From contig CM030867.1 of NCBI GenBank assembly GCA_018105865.1, forward strand, positions 9,325,758 through 9,389,757: DNA of 64,000 nt, read 5' to 3'. The notes beneath the pieces are model-generated. The model searched no databases and was not told the DNA's origin. It saw nothing but the letters and a program-made list of their open reading frames with translations. A program made the translations under genes and the position numbers. The stretch is from Metaphire vulgaris (Eukaryota > Annelida > Clitellata > Crassiclitellata > Megascolecidae). Of the stretch, positions 1-12,181 are shown one piece after another. The number at the start of each line of letters is the position of its first letter. Positions within the stretch are counted from its first letter, which is position 1.

Positions 1-125
1 TCACAGAAATAGCAGACGTTACGAAGCAGGTGAACGGGCACATCGGGATCCTATGGAAGAAGAACAACAATCACCACACAAATCAGTTTATCATTATTAT
101 TTATTACTATTACTATTACTATTAC

Positions 126-161
<36 letters not shown>

Positions 162-276
162 CTACGACAATTTATATAGCGCAGTAACCCATAACTGGAG
201 CTAAAGTCAAGAGTGCTTTACAAAGGAGTCACTTATAAGATATGATATAATCCACACACAGTTTACCACAAATCAG

Positions 277-316
<40 letters not shown>

Positions 317-1616
317 CACATGTATGTGCATGCACAATATCAGTTTACATGCATTTTCAAAATACAGTAGGTCCCCATACAAAGTCTGACGCATTCTGTC
401 AAGCATTGAAACTTTACTTAACCTCTAAGCGGCCATATACTTTGGATCAATATATGCAATGGGAACCAAGAATCAGTTCTGGCAGTTTACAGGTTAAAGT
501 AACATACGGTTAGTTGCTGCCACATTTGTGTGTCATTATGTGGAAGATATGCTTATCAGTTTGTAGTACTAAATTTTGTAGTTCCTTGGCTCATAGGAGT
601 CAGTTTATTAATCCAAATGTCGTCATTTCTTACTCGTTCGAGTTGTAAACCAGTATTGCTATTTTCAAATTCTGATCTCCACACAAAGGAAATCAACATA
701 AAATTCTGTTGTCATGTACTTCTCACTTTAATGGGTCATTAATGAGTCTTAACCCTTAAACTATCAAACACTTTGTAACTACAAGCAATGTAACCTAGTA
801 TAAATGGTTCTGGGGACTTACGGGTTAAACAATGCTGAAAAACACTTGATAAGATGCACGGCATGCTTACCGTCAGCTCGCAGTAGTTGTTCAGAGCATT
901 TGTGTCCTGCTTTGATAGTTCCTCGAGTGACGCGTTAACGCAGTGCTTGTACGCCATGTACAGCGGAAAGTTCATAAGAAACACTTTGCTGACGAAGTTG
1001 AACAGCCGATCCTTTTCGTCGAGAGTCCAGACCTCCTCCTCCTCCCCCGGATCGCTCTGGTCACACGGTTTCTCCGCGTTACCGCCCTGGTTCTCCTTGT
1101 CGTCTCCGCTTCCTCTGTTCTTCGAGTCGTTTTCGCCGGTAACGCCGCCGCGCCACCGAGCCCTGAAGCTCCGGGTCTCCGGTGTCTCCGCCCTTTTCCG
1201 CGGCGTTTTCCGTCGCCTCGTTGGCGCCGTCCTTCGACTCGACTTCGACGCTCGTGACGTCGACGTCCTTTTCGCTGTCCACGTCGTCCGACTTCCGGTC
1301 GTCCGCTGGATCCTTTGCGACCTCGTCCTGGACACCGGTGACGTCACCATGAGGACCACACTGGAGACAGTCTTGTGGTAGAGTCTCAATCAGTTTTATG
1401 GCTCTGTGTATTATCAATTGGACCAGGTTGTTGAACCTTTCAAAGTTCTTGTATTCCTTATAGCAGCACATGCACTGCCTACAGTAAAAAAATTAGCAAG
1501 TAATCTTCTTATTAACGTTCACAATTACTTCAGTATTCATAAAACTTAGATACAAAATATGGCTCATGATATAGACAAACCTATCCCTCTATCTCAAAGA
1601 TAATACAGTAAAACAC

Positions 1617-1690
<74 letters not shown>

Positions 1691-3510
1691 GTGTAATGTA
1701 GTGTAATAGAATATCTGTACAGTGCCTCTTCTGAAGAACCACTCAAAAACTCCAAGACTAGATAGGCTAGTGAGAAAGAACTTATATGAGAGGATCTTGA
1801 TTAAGGTTGCTTTAGTGGAGTGACACGAGATTGGGTAGATTAAAAGAAATAAATAAAAAATTAAATAAAAACAAAAAGAAACTTTAGACACAGTTCAAAT
1901 AATGCAAAGACAGCAACAATCATTTCAAAAGTAGGACCAAACTTTGCCTGCATCTACAGCCAGATAAAATAGAACACTGTTCTAGGCCTGAGGCCAATAG
2001 CAAGGAAAGGAAAAATCTGATTGGAAGTTGCTAGGGGCCTACATCCAGAACAGCAAAGCAGCTGCATAACCAGATCATCCAATTCTGCTTGTCCAGAATA
2101 CATGGAGTGTAGACTAGAGCTAGCTGGACATGTTAAAAATCGTCTGGCAAAGATGTCCCTCAAATTTACACTTTGAAAGTAAATTATGCAGAACAGTTTT
2201 CATTGTTTGCCTCATTATCAAATGATCTTTCTCTTCCAACTGTCTAACTATGAGCAATTCATTGATTGCTTTTTTTCTGTTATGCTCTATGTAAATAATT
2301 TTAAACCTTGTAAACTAGTATGACCAATGTTATATATCAATCTTTATTTGCAAATGCAGATAACATAAGATAAACAATAAACATAAGCATAATTCTTAAC
2401 TGACACTTACACTTTCTGTTAATATATAGTTATAGTTTGTCTTTTTATGTCATATGCTCATGTTATCAGAAATGCCTATTATAATGTTTTACACCAGTTT
2501 TTTTTCAATATTAATTTAGGTTTCTTTTTTGTCTTCACCTTTTACATATCTGCAGTTTATTAATTAAGCACTTTGCTATTTTGACATTGTGATGTTTGAT
2601 TTGCTTTTGTTTTGGAAGATGAAGGGAAATAAATATAAATAAATAAATAAAACTACCATGGCAGCATTGCTGATATTAAAGTATTACTAAAAGATGCGTC
2701 TTTCAAGCTATACATAGCTGTTACTCTTTCTGATTCTGTCTTTCAATCCTAGTGCCTTTCCACAGAAATAAGCTCCAATAAACCTGAACCCATATTAAAT
2801 CATTTGCTGTGTCAACCTCAAACTATAACTTAAACTTAACATGGCCAACAGCATTAGTCATTACACAACTATTGCCATAGCAACCAAATTATTAACGTGG
2901 CCAACAGCATTCCACAACTATTGCCATAACAACCAAATTATTAAAGCTCACCAAAATACCCTAATAAAACCTCTGTCTGGCCACTAAAAAAAGTGTTAAA
3001 ATATGATATATTTCCAAGAGGCACCGAAAGAAACAACCAGCAATGTCAATGCTGTTAAGTTTCACCTTCGAAGGGTGAAAATCGCACAAAATATTAAACG
3101 CGGCATAATCACAATACCTTTGCGGCCACTGATGCACGTAAAGTACAACAGCCAGAACTTCCACTTTACTGAGTTGCATGCCATCTTTCTTTCCAAATCT
3201 CGCATCATCTGAACGTAATGTAACAAGACAGCGATGTAACAAGACAGTTCAGGCAGCATCATCAATGCAGTTAAAACGTTCTTAAAGATATTCTTTAAAA
3301 TCAGATTTATTTAAATGTCACAATATTTGTACATGGTTTCCAGTGTGATACTATCTAAGGATTTGACTTTATCTGCTGCAATACCAGATGAAACACAATA
3401 TGCATGAAACGTATCAAAGCCTGTCTAAAATAATTTCATATCTCTAAAATCATATTATCTCAAAAAGTACAGATAAATAAATATGGATCTATAGCAGATA
3501 TATATATGTG

Positions 3511-3556
<46 letters not shown>

Positions 3557-5166
3557 CATATATACATATACACACACACACACACACACACTACTGAAGT
3601 GTGTCTGGTTATAAAAGCATGTTACTGTAAATATGTGAAAAAATCTCTGTAGAATTTTTCAGCCATAGAATTCTAAGCCTTAATCCAACAATCTCCTAGT
3701 ATTTCCAAACAATCCAACAATTCCTGGCATTTCCTTGGCATTTCCTTGGTATTTCCTGGTATTTCCTTGGTATTTCCAAATACCAAGACACAAAATAACA
3801 CAACAATCCAGACAAAATTTTTCAGTATATACCCAAATGAATATATTCCTACTTCAAAAAGCAGCCTTAAATTATAAATTCAAATAACTGATTTGCATAG
3901 ATGATTAGAATCAGAATTTCATGAAAAATTCTTTCTGAGCTTTAACACTGTAGGCCAATGTCAGTTATTATCTACTCATCACAACTATCATTTGGCTGAG
4001 TATAACCAGATGTCCGGCAAAAGGAGTGCATGTCCTCCTTTTGCTTCATGTCCTCCATCCGGCAGGCACTGGCCTGAAGTCTACAAATGTCTACCTGTCA
4101 GTTTTCATCATATATAGTGACAAGAATTTAAGCCTATTTGGTCGTGTTATTCTATGTGTAGCATGGCTTGTATTTGAATGGACGACCATCCTGGGTGAGA
4201 GCCATGTTGCCTGCAGCCAACCAGTTAAGCTTCAAAAGCAAAACTTGGGTCTAGACAAAGCAAGGCAAACTATTCAAGCATAAGCCACCTGTGCTGCTGC
4301 TTGCTTCAGAAACTGGAGATCAGTGCAGGGTCCTACGCTTGTTCGAGTATGGGACTACCTTTACCTTTAGCTCTATGCTCAGTTTCATTCTAACAAATGT
4401 GTTACTAATTGATACTGTCTTGTATAAAGTTTCATGTGTATAGTGCTTCTAATGATAAGCTGTTGTGCCGAGTTGCTTGTTTAGAATATGAAACTGCAAA
4501 ATATCACTATGTGCAGCATTCCATTTAACATATGTGCAATTTATTAGTGGTTTCTGTAGCTTCTAAATTCTTTTTCAAGACATTGCAATATGTATCTTGT
4601 CAAATTTACAACTGTTAAGTGCCTTATTTTTGTCATCCTTCTTTTTCACCTCTGGTGTACTTCTAAGTACGGTATATGCAGGTCTCTGGTAACCCTGATC
4701 ATGTCAAGCTCTTAAAGCCGCGCCCATATACATTAATCCAAAGCTCATTTACATACCAATATCATCAATAGCACCACGAATGCAAGCAAATCTTTTTGCG
4801 ATAACATTCAGTCAGCATGTCACAGAGCTCCAACACAACTATCCGTGCATTTAAGCGGAACTCGATTTGCGAGGGGAGGGGGTGTAACCGCGCAAAATGA
4901 GTCCAAACACCGTCCTCGACGGGGCTATATAAATTCAACTGCGGCGTACCTCCAGCCGCAAAGCTACACATGTCCACCGGCGCCAAACGGACATTAGCAC
5001 AACCAGCACGTCTGGTGACCGGTGCATCACAATTATTATCAAAGCGCCACATAAATTGGGCATTCACAGAGACACAATGCGTCGGAATATGCGGGGCTGT
5101 GGCTTATTCCGTTAAACACTCACGAGACTCGAGCAGCTCCAGCAGTTCGCCGCAAACCTCGCACAT
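1..5166 (-). CDS. USP34: USP34 ubiquitin-specific protease, N-terminal exons (partial)
   Basis: Large deubiquitinase; only its N-terminus is here and the catalytic USP domain would lie left of position 1. Coding exons read on the minus strand: 5166-5124, 3208-3118, 1478-871 and 50-1 (cut by the window edge). Exon 1 gives MCEVCGELLELLES, like vertebrate USP34 MCENCADLVEVLNE. Exon 2 ends YVHQWPQR. Exon 3 opens RQCMCCYKEYKNFERFN (human RQCLCCFKEYKHLEIFN) and closes with WTLDEKDRLFNF and FPLYMAYKH, matching human WSTDEKEKL and FPLYTAYKH. Exon 4 gives DPDVPVHLLRNVCYFC. Splice sites are GT-AG and the 1/2/0 phases agree. Inside exon 3 the frame slips by one base at about 1145-1158, in a GGC-rich run between the acidic linker and WTLDEK, probably a sequence error. 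Family identity rests on remembered vertebrate sequence and is strong. Confidence 0.9.
98..330 (-). repeat. (ATT)n plus LINE/SINE-type 3' tail and (CA)n
   Basis: (ATT)n at about 98-162 joins a GACAATTTATATAGCGC segment (about 168-240). Read on the minus strand this is an element 3' end, GCGCTATATAAATTGTC, followed by an (AAT)n tail. A (CA)n tract follows at 281-310. The same tail recurs at 40748-40830 and, in the other orientation, at 56266-56345. Confidence 0.6.
418..497. mobile_element. TTAA-flanked miniature element (piggyBac-like), degenerate
   Basis: 80 bp bounded by TTAA on both sides with short CCT/AGG ends. The interior (ACTTTG, then ATGCAATG) resembles the copies at 749-828 and 43889-43968. 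In USP34 intron 3. Confidence 0.5.
749..828. mobile_element. TTAA-flanked miniature element (piggyBac-like)
   Basis: 80 bp, TTAA-CCCTTAAAC at one end and CGGG-TTAA at the other. The interior matches the reverse complement of the copy at 43889-43968. Lies in USP34 intron 3, just after the exon 3 donor. Confidence 0.6.
1616..1690. repeat. (TAA)n microsatellite
   Basis: About 70 bp of pure TAA in USP34 intron 2, next to a short repeat fragment (1690-1765, 'ctgtacagtgcctcttctga') that resembles 23095-23150. The rest of intron 2 (1770-3117) is AT-rich with no other structure recognised. Confidence 0.9.
3500..3592. repeat. (TA)n/(CA)n microsatellite
   Basis: Alternating TA followed by CA dinucleotides in USP34 intron 1. 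The rest of that intron (3209-5123) shows only short 'ttccttggtattt' tandem copies near 3720-3780 and a SINE-tail-like piece near 4290-4370. Confidence 0.9.
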
Positions 5167-5345
5167 CTTACGCCCAGATTTATAGAGCGCCAAGCGCCGT
5201 CGGACGAGTTCCGCCTCCTCGGTCGGGAAGAAAACTTCCTCCGCTCAATTCGCTGCACAAGTAATTCGCTCTCGTTACATCAACAACCATCCGCCATCTT
5301 CGCTCTAAATACAGCGGCAGTCATTTCCGCAGAAATCCTACCGCA
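5167..5345 (-). promoter_or_regulatory. Probable USP34 5' UTR and core promoter
   Basis: GC- and CG-rich stretch directly upstream of the USP34 start codon, in contrast to the AT-rich surroundings. No clear TATA box was seen. The transcription start is not identifiable by eye. Confidence 0.4.
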
Positions 5346-5492
5346 GATGTATTATTACACACGAGCCATCGATATATAGCTCAATATTTGGTACTCCTCC
5401 CATTAAGAATTTCAGACAATTGTAGTGTAGAAAAGGTTCAAATTCTGAAGATTTTTCTGGTTTTGATTTGATTTTATCAACTTAGTTTAGAG

Positions 5493-5677
5493 CAGTGTTT
5501 ATTCTAGCTCTTGACATTGGGGGGTTTCAAAATGTTTGGGGGGACAAGGTTTGAGTTTCCACACGTTTGGGGGGGGGGAAATTTCCATTCCCTCAGCCAA
5601 CATCTAAAAAAATTTGGGGGGAATTTTCAAACTTTGGGGGGCAAATCCCCCCCTAAGAAGGCCTAGAATAAAAACTG
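5493..5677. mobile_element. hAT-like MITE, CAGTGTTTATTCTAG family
   Basis: 185 bp. Left end CAGTGTTTATTCTAG, right end CTAGAATAAAAACTG. Exact 8-bp direct repeat GTTTAGAG at 5485-5492 and 5678-5685. The interior has homopolymeric G runs. Family mates lie at 17695, 19546, 21783 and 53301. Confidence 0.8.
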
Positions 5678-5979
5678 GTTTAGAGTTGTGATGGACTGAT
5701 GGGGTGATGGGAAGCAGTGACGCAGACTAGGAGCTTTTTGAATGTTTATCCGTTTTTATCTATTTTATTTGCAAATTACTCGATACAGTGTTTGCAAATT
5801 TTTAAAATTAACTTTTAAATTTGAAATTGGTTTTGCGTGGTTTGCGACGGTGTATTTTGTTTTGACTATTATTTCTATTTCACTTTATAATTAGTGAATT
5901 TTGTGGACCTCCATTATCGATCACTTCATGGTCTTTGTGGACAGTGTTGTCACTCACTGCAGGCTTTTATTTTTTAGAA

Positions 5980-6714
5980 ACTTAAATTTATTCCAAACTA
6001 ACATCGGCTGGCACTAATCATCTCACGCTGAGCTTGAGCTGAATTATACCTTGACTTTCATTTAAATCTGATTAAATCAATATTTGCCTGTTGTGATTGA
6101 CACTATGAAATCAATAGTACTGTTACTATGCTCGATTTTTCTCTTTCGTGCGAACTTGAATCTCACTTGGCCCAGTCTAAGATGCGAGTTTGACTATGGA
6201 GACATTAGAATTCTGAATTCTGTTTCTTTAAAAATATTGCTTGTTTTAATTCATTCAATCTCATCCGGTCATCCCATCAGCAAAATTATCGGTTTCCACT
6301 AGGTTGTTGCTATTTGGCAGATGTGATATGCTGCTGAATAAAAGTAGACGCTTCAAACGCGCAAGAATCATTTTTAATAAGTCAAATGCTCGGTGTGTCC
6401 ATGTGTTTTTAATTCTGCTACTCTCAGGTGATATTGAGCTAAACCCCGGCCCTTTTGCAACATCTTTGAAGTTTGGACATCTTAATATTGCTTCAATTAG
6501 AAACAAGGCTTCTTCATTGCATAATTACTTAATTGAGTTTCCTCTTCATATCCTGGCCTTGAATGAGACATGGCTGCGCCAAAATGATACTCCGTCGTTT
6601 TTATCTTATTTACATCCTCCTGATTTTTCCCTTCTTAACAATCCAAGGCAGCATGGAAATGGTGGCGGAGTTGCTTTTCTATACAAAAAATTGAATGGAC
6701 AGGAGGCTGCATGA
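5980..6714 (+). pseudogene. 5' fragment of an L2/CR1-like LINE with a 2A-like peptide
   Basis: The open frame 6304-6714 (136 residues) starts with a basic/hydrophobic leader, then LLLSGDIELNPGP (2A-like core at 6427-6453). It continues as FGHLNIASIRNKASSL, ALNETWL and GGGVAFLYK, the opening of an APE-type endonuclease. LINEs of several marine animals carry such NPGP leaders. The element breaks off at 6714: no catalytic endonuclease end and no reverse transcriptase follow, so it is a dead 5' piece. Confidence 0.75.
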
Positions 6715-8497
6715 CTTGACCTTCTTTATTTAGATTTCTACAGAGTTAATTCTGAATGTAAAGCAAATGCAGTTGTAATGCACGAGCATTGGTCTTGTTT
6801 TGTTCAATACACAATAGCTGTAACACACAAAACAAGGACCTTCCATATCCAACTGATTCACGACTATTCTACATTTTTATAAGGCCCAGTCCTTCCAATC
6901 TACCGCTCCTTATTCGACATTCAGGATCGTTGATATTCTGATGCAATGACACTGGATATTTCACATGAGGACCAGCCTTCACTTTCTTAACTCAGTTGCT
7001 TCGAGGTCATATGCAAGCAGCGTAGGTGGATGTTAGCCTAGCTGAAAGGTAGAGTGCATGAAAGGTCCAGTGCATTAACATAATGGAGATATAGATGTCA
7101 GTAATGTCTTAGTTGATTTGCCGGAAGCTTCCATCATCTTGTCTCCTTCAAATTCCCAGTGGTACAGAATGCTTGACAACTAAACCATGGAGACTACGGG
7201 CGTCGGTATGCAACACACCATTCAAGGTTTCACAATAGGCAATATTACCAGTAGACTACCACAGATCTAGTTCCTCTATCAGATATCTCATGGCTTCTCA
7301 GTAACTAGACTGAGATACCTAGAAGAGTAACAATAATAATTAATCAAAAGAAAGAAGACAAGATAAATTTAATTTGTATCATAAAATATAACAAAAGGAG
7401 CAGTGTCAGAGGCAGTGATATCAGCAAAATGTCAATGAGCACTCGACTGCAGACATAACCATCAACAACTGTACATTGCGTCATAAATGTCTGTTCCAAC
7501 TTCCTCGAGCGGATAAAGTTTTCACCGATTACACAGCTTCTTTAACACATGTACCAAATGATTGCACTGCAAGGCAGAGCAACATTTACAGCTATTTAAA
7601 GTATAATTAGGATCACCAGAGCTAAAAAGGCATATTTAAGCTGTAAAAAATTATCAAAATAATTTGGGACCAACATTCGGAGAAATGCCTGAAGATTAAA
7701 CATCACATTATGTATGTATGTATATATATATATATATAATTAGCGATGCCACACCATGATCAATGATATCTTGACAACATTGACTATCATTACTGAATGT
7801 AGTTTTTCTCTGTGTTATCCAAAAATTGGTCTAAAATGTAAATGGCTACAGTTAACCTTTTTGTTTGATTACTAGCAAAATATCTGCAATCACTTTCATG
7901 TATAACTTGCAATTGCATAATATGAGTTGAAATAAACCATAATTTTTTTGAACCATTCTTTAGGTCTACATTTGCCATTTATCTATGCAAGAGTTGAAAT
8001 AAAGCTCATTTTTAAAAATGACTGTTTGCTAAGTAAGTTAAGTCAAGAAAATACCAACTCAGCCTTCAGGTTCTGGTGGAGAAGATGGGGATGATGAAGA
8101 AGACGAGGACTCGCCTTGTGGAAATGGAGGAAAAGGAATCGGAGGACCCGGGAGGAGGAGGAGGAGAGCAGGTGCTGGATTTCATAAAAAATCATTTAAA
8201 TTTAATGTTCAGCCTTGACATCTTTATCTGTAATCATTAAGACCTTCATTGAAATTGGGGTCATCGTTCTATGAGCCTCCAAAATATTAGCAAAAAAACA
8301 ATAATTTTTTGTCATAATTAATGAGTGGCCCACAAGAAATATCAAAATTGGCTGTTCAACTTTATGCACACATTTTAAACTAGCATGTTGGATTGTCACC
8401 AACGCAGAGGCAGCTCACATGGGACCAGGAAGCATGTGTCTACCATTGATTACCATCCCCCTAGCATTCCCCACATTTTTGTGCATGTATTCTACAC
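6715..8497. other. Intergenic, no gene recognised
   Basis: AT-rich unique-looking sequence. It holds only a short (TA)n at about 7711-7738 and a GA-rich patch at 8069-8169, which is bordered by AG and GT but lacks partner exons. Confidence 0.5.
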
Positions 8498-8754
8498 CAG
8501 GGGCATGCCAGACGTGGCATGCATAGCAATTTTCAGTGGCATGCGAAAGACCCAAGATGTATTTTAAAAATTATTACTGTGGCCCTAAATTTGCACATAC
8601 AAATGCCTATAAGCCATATAAAAATGTTTATAGCCATAAATATTTAATGTAATATATAAAAGTATGGAAAAGTGGGATTGATAGGTTGTTGGCACACTGA
8701 ATGAATTAGAAGTCCAACTTTTGCACACTATTGCAAAAAGGTTGCCAACCCCTG
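8498..8754. mobile_element. hAT-like MITE (CAGGGGCATGCC ends)
   Basis: 257 bp. Left end CAGGGGCATGCC, right end GTTGCCAACCCCTG. Flanks TTCTACAC (8490-8497) and TTCTAGAC (8755-8762), 7 of 8 identical. Confidence 0.6.
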
Positions 8755-8762
8755 TTCTAGAC

Positions 8763-9998
8763 AACTAACTAGACTAGTCCAGTTTTATGAAAAATAGTTG
8801 GTCCCCATGCTTAGAAGTTGCCATGCCAACACACCTTACTTGCCAAATTCTGTTGCCACCACTGAAGCAACTGACATTACAACAATTGGAATTGTCAGTA
8901 AATTTGCTGCAATTCGCTCGGAGAAGAAAATTGACTTGGGACAAAATGAACTTAAGCAGAACTGAGATTGTAATTAGTGCTCAACTAACCACGGTTTCGG
9001 CAGCTGCCTCGTATGCCACTTTTGCACGTAGTACATTGACTGCCTCCACTGTAACACCTACAGGACAGGCAATTGCCTGTTGTGCAGTTGCAACAATAAT
9101 GCCTCACCATGGCTGCCGATTACTGAAAAAGAAACTTTAGTCCAGCAAAAGTATTGTGTAATGCAGCAAAAGTATTGTGTAAAGTGTAATTATAGATTAA
9201 TATTATATATCATCCTCTATAAAAATACTTTGCTGCGACTGCCCACATGGATCTACAACCCTGACCACCACCCATGGACTACGGATTATGGACTATGGAT
9301 TTTACCCAGATTGAGCGCTCATGAATAAGATGGTGCAGTGCTTCAACCTAGCTTTTGGGCAGCGCTATAGAAACTTTGTGTTTCGTACTTACTTAATTAA
9401 TTACTTATATGGGCAGTATAATAAAACCAACCAAGTCTGTAAACTTTTATGAAAACTGTCAAAAAAATATGTATGTCATAATTGCTTTCAGACCTTTCAC
9501 ACATGAGCCTCTCTAAACTAAAATACTACTTTTTATATAATTTTTAGGCCTAATGTTTACTGCATAGGCCTGTGTGTACATGTTGGATATAGTTTGCTTA
9601 TTAAGTCATGTTGCTGACAAAACTTTTTATGAACTTTTGTGAAAAGTGTCAAAAATACATAAGTCGTAATTTTTTGAGACCTTTCACAAAAAATCCTCTC
9701 AAAAATAAAATATGGCACTTATGCATCCATATATAATTCTTTTAATGTTTATTAGATATTTGTACATGTTTCATATACAGGTGTAGCTATTTCAAGAAAT
9801 ATTAAGCACATAAGAATAAGCAGCTACTACTGGACTACTCCCCAATGAGCTATATATGTTTACAAAATTTTACTTACTTACTTATAGCTTACTTAGGGCC
9901 CTATACTGTCATGTTGCTGACAACATTTTTTATGAACTTCAAAGTCAAATTTTATTTCTTAAATTTTAATAGCTTCTCATGAAATATGAAGAATGTCA
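8763..9998. other. Intergenic, no gene recognised
   Basis: AT-rich. There is an imperfect direct repeat of a 'tatgaac/aaaactgtcaaaaa ... gacctttcaca' block near 9440-9510 and 9625-9690. A short frame at 8787-9140 has no recognisable homology. Confidence 0.4.
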
Positions 9999-10006
9999 TT
10001 GCAAAT

Positions 10007-10302
10007 CAGTAGCGTGTAGAGGGGGTCGGGTGGGGCGGTGGCCCCGGGCACAGATCAGGATGGCGTAAAATTGACCCATTACCTTTTTGCTTGTCAGACC
10101 TTTTGGGCTGATGACGTGGCCCCGGGCGCAGACCAGGGGGGCGTCAGAATTGACCTGATGACTTTTTGCTTGTCAGGCCTTTGGGGGCTGATGACGTTTT
10201 TTGCTTGTCAGACCTTATGGAGGGGCTGATGACGTTTTTTTGCTCGTGGGCGTACTTTGGACAACTTGGCCCCGGGCGACGGCCACTCTCAACACGCCAC
10301 TG
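10007..10302. mobile_element. hAT-like MITE carrying four GCTTGTCA-motif copies
   Basis: 296 bp. Ends CAGTAGCGTG and CACGCCACTG. Exact 8-bp duplication TTGCAAAT at 9999-10006 and 10303-10310. Inside, a unit 'GATGAC-T-rich-GCTTGTCAG' recurs near 10083, 10157, 10190 and 10228. Confidence 0.8.
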
Positions 10303-10804
10303 TTGCAAATGTTACCTTATTCTTTTCATATTCTTGTAGGTAATCAAAAGCCCTTTCATTTGATATATAGGTTGTCAATATTATTATATTTGATTTAAAA
10401 CATTTTGGGTAACTGTTGAGGGCACAGGGTATAAATTCTGTGAAAACAACTTGTCTGCCAGAGTTAAACGACGAGAAGTGGCATTTAACAACATTGTCGT
10501 GCTTTATTTCCGTCTTATTTGCACGAGTTTATCGTAAATGTTTCCGTGGCGAAGAGCTCTTGAGAACTCCATTGTCACTCTAACTGATAATAATGCAATA
10601 TACATAAAAGTAACATTTTCACTGAATGAATGACAGTTTCTGTATGCCTATTTCAGCACAACGTTTAATACATAAGCATTGAAAAATTATTTCCACCGCT
10701 CATGTTGAAGAATAGGACTATGCGAAAAGGAGTAAGGGCAAATAGCCTACTTAATAATCTTTAGAACAAATTGGTGAAATTTCTATTAATACAAATTTAA
10801 TTTG

Positions 10805-10935
10805 AGTTGCGGAAGATGGCAGAGTGGGTTACGTGCTGGAACGTCAGGCTGACGGAGCGGGTTCAAGCCCCGTTAATGCCCCTAGTGGCTTTCACACAGG
10901 CAGTAATGCCTTCTAAGCCACTTTAAATCATGCCA
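10805..10935 (+). mobile_element. tRNA-derived SINE
   Basis: Contains an A-box-like TGGCAGAGTGGGT and a B-box-like GGTTCAAGCCCCG, with tRNA-like spacing including a long variable arm. A tail with GGCAGTAATGCCTTCTAAGC follows. A near-identical copy lies at 54863-54990. Not a functional tRNA: no acceptor stem pairing, and the tail is unrelated. Confidence 0.75.
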
Positions 10936-11334
10936 AGTTTAAGCATTGCCGCATTATTTGCAAGCATTGCGATTGTTGATTTTTTCGACAACTTTCAAAA
11001 TATCTTAAAATAAAATGATTTTGAAATAAATCTTACCAAAAACGTCGACAAAACCGTACCAAACAGCAAAGAACGGAACACGGCGGGGAAAAGAGCGTCC
11101 AAAGAAATAAATCGACGTAATTTCGTGTCACAAAGATGATATATTTCTGAATGAGACAGCAGCATCACGCGGACACCACCACCATCACCACCATCATCAT
11201 CATGATCAGCATCAGAGTCAAAAGAACCGGCTGTATCCACGCTCTATTCGTCTTCTAAGATATAGGCTACCAATTTGGATCGAAGACTGGCACGTTCTAG
11301 AACAGCGATGTCCAACCTTCATAATAATAATAAT

Positions 11335-11390
11335 AATGTGATTTTAAGTGGTTTAGGAGGCTAAGTAAGCCTGTGTGAAAACCACTGATA
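11335..11390 (-). mobile_element. SINE tail fragment
   Basis: Matches the reverse complement of the tail of the SINE at 10805 ('gtggtttaggaggctaag', 'cctgtgtgaaa'). Confidence 0.5.
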
Positions 11391-11394
11391 ACCA

Positions 11395-11509
11395 CTGCAC
11401 CCCTGATCAAAATTCGTTCCGACGGCCCTGAATGTAGTATAAGACTAAATGTTAACCAAGAAATAAAAACACTTTAGTGGTAACTGCTATAAAGAAGCTA
11501 TATTGGTAT
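11395..11509. repeat. 115-bp exact direct repeat, copy 1
   Basis: Base-for-base identical by eye to 12146-12260, offset 751 bp. It begins CTGCACCCCTGATC and ends TATATTGGTAT. Confidence 0.9.
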
Positions 11510-11567
11510 CATGGTATACATACTGTATCATGCCATTGCGGGCCGCACAAAAATGCTTAGATCCTTG

Positions 11568-11742
11568 CAGTGGCGGCTCTAGGATTTGGCAAGTGGGGGC
11601 GTTGGGGCAACTTCTAATCATGGGGGCCAACCATTTGTTGTTTAATGTATGTAGCATTAAGTATAGGTCCCAACTGGGGGCCACCGGGGCCAGGCAGTCA
11701 ATAGGGGCACGGGCCCCTGGCTTCCCGGTGGAGCCGCAACTG
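11568..11742. mobile_element. hAT-like MITE, CAGTGGCGGCTC family
   Basis: 175 bp. Left end CAGTGGCGGCTC, right end GAGCCGCAACTG. Exact 8-bp duplication GATCCTTG at 11560-11567 and 11743-11750. Reverse-orientation sibling at 52210-52396. Confidence 0.8.
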
Positions 11743-11889
11743 GATCCTTGGCGGGCCAAAGCAATAGTTGTAGCACTAAATATATGGCATAGCCTAATTA
11801 TGATATATGCATGCCATTGTATGGCATGCCATAAAAAACTGTTATAAAATAAGACTATATACGATCGACTACATGTAGACGATTTAGTC

Positions 11890-12181
11890 AGGCCCGCCCG
11901 ATGTGGGAGGGGGTGAAGGGGGTGCAGCTGCACCTCCTGAAAAATGTAGGGGTGCAATGTACCCCCCTGGAAAGATGATGGTCTGCAACCCTCTGCACCC
12001 CCTGTATCCAGAAATACAGGGGGTGCAGATTGTGCAGTGGACCATTTTTGCTTGTCAAGCTTTTTGAGGTAAAATTGAGCGTTGATGACCTAAATTTTTT
12101 AGCTTGTCAAGGATTTGAAAGAGAAAAATTTAACTTCGGAAATATCTGCACCCCTGATCAAAATTCGTTCCGACGGCCCTG
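11890..12181. mobile_element. hAT-like MITE with two GCTTGTCA-motif copies
   Basis: Ends CAGGCCCGCCCGATG and CGACGGCCCTG. Flanks GATTTAGT and AATGTAGT (6 of 8). Interior 'gggggtgcag' blocks, with motif copies near 12042 and 12082. Its right end is inside the 115-bp direct repeat. Confidence 0.5.

Noticed and set aside
887..1381. Plus-strand frames opposite USP34 exon 3
   Set aside because: Shadow frames of a GC-rich coding exon.
1954..2163. 69-residue minus-strand frame in USP34 intron 2
   Set aside because: No splice context or homology; at most a weak LINE C-terminal echo on the plus strand.
8069..8169. Acidic Gly/Arg-rich exon on the plus strand between AG and GT
   Set aside because: Low-complexity GA-rich DNA, no neighbouring exons, no recognised domain.
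8787..9140. 117-residue frame
   Set aside because: No homology, no codon bias, surrounded by repeats; an alternative Cys-rich reading contains stops.
10810..10880. tRNA gene
   Set aside because: A- and B-box-like parts exist, but no proper acceptor stem; a tail and a second dispersed copy show that it is a SINE.
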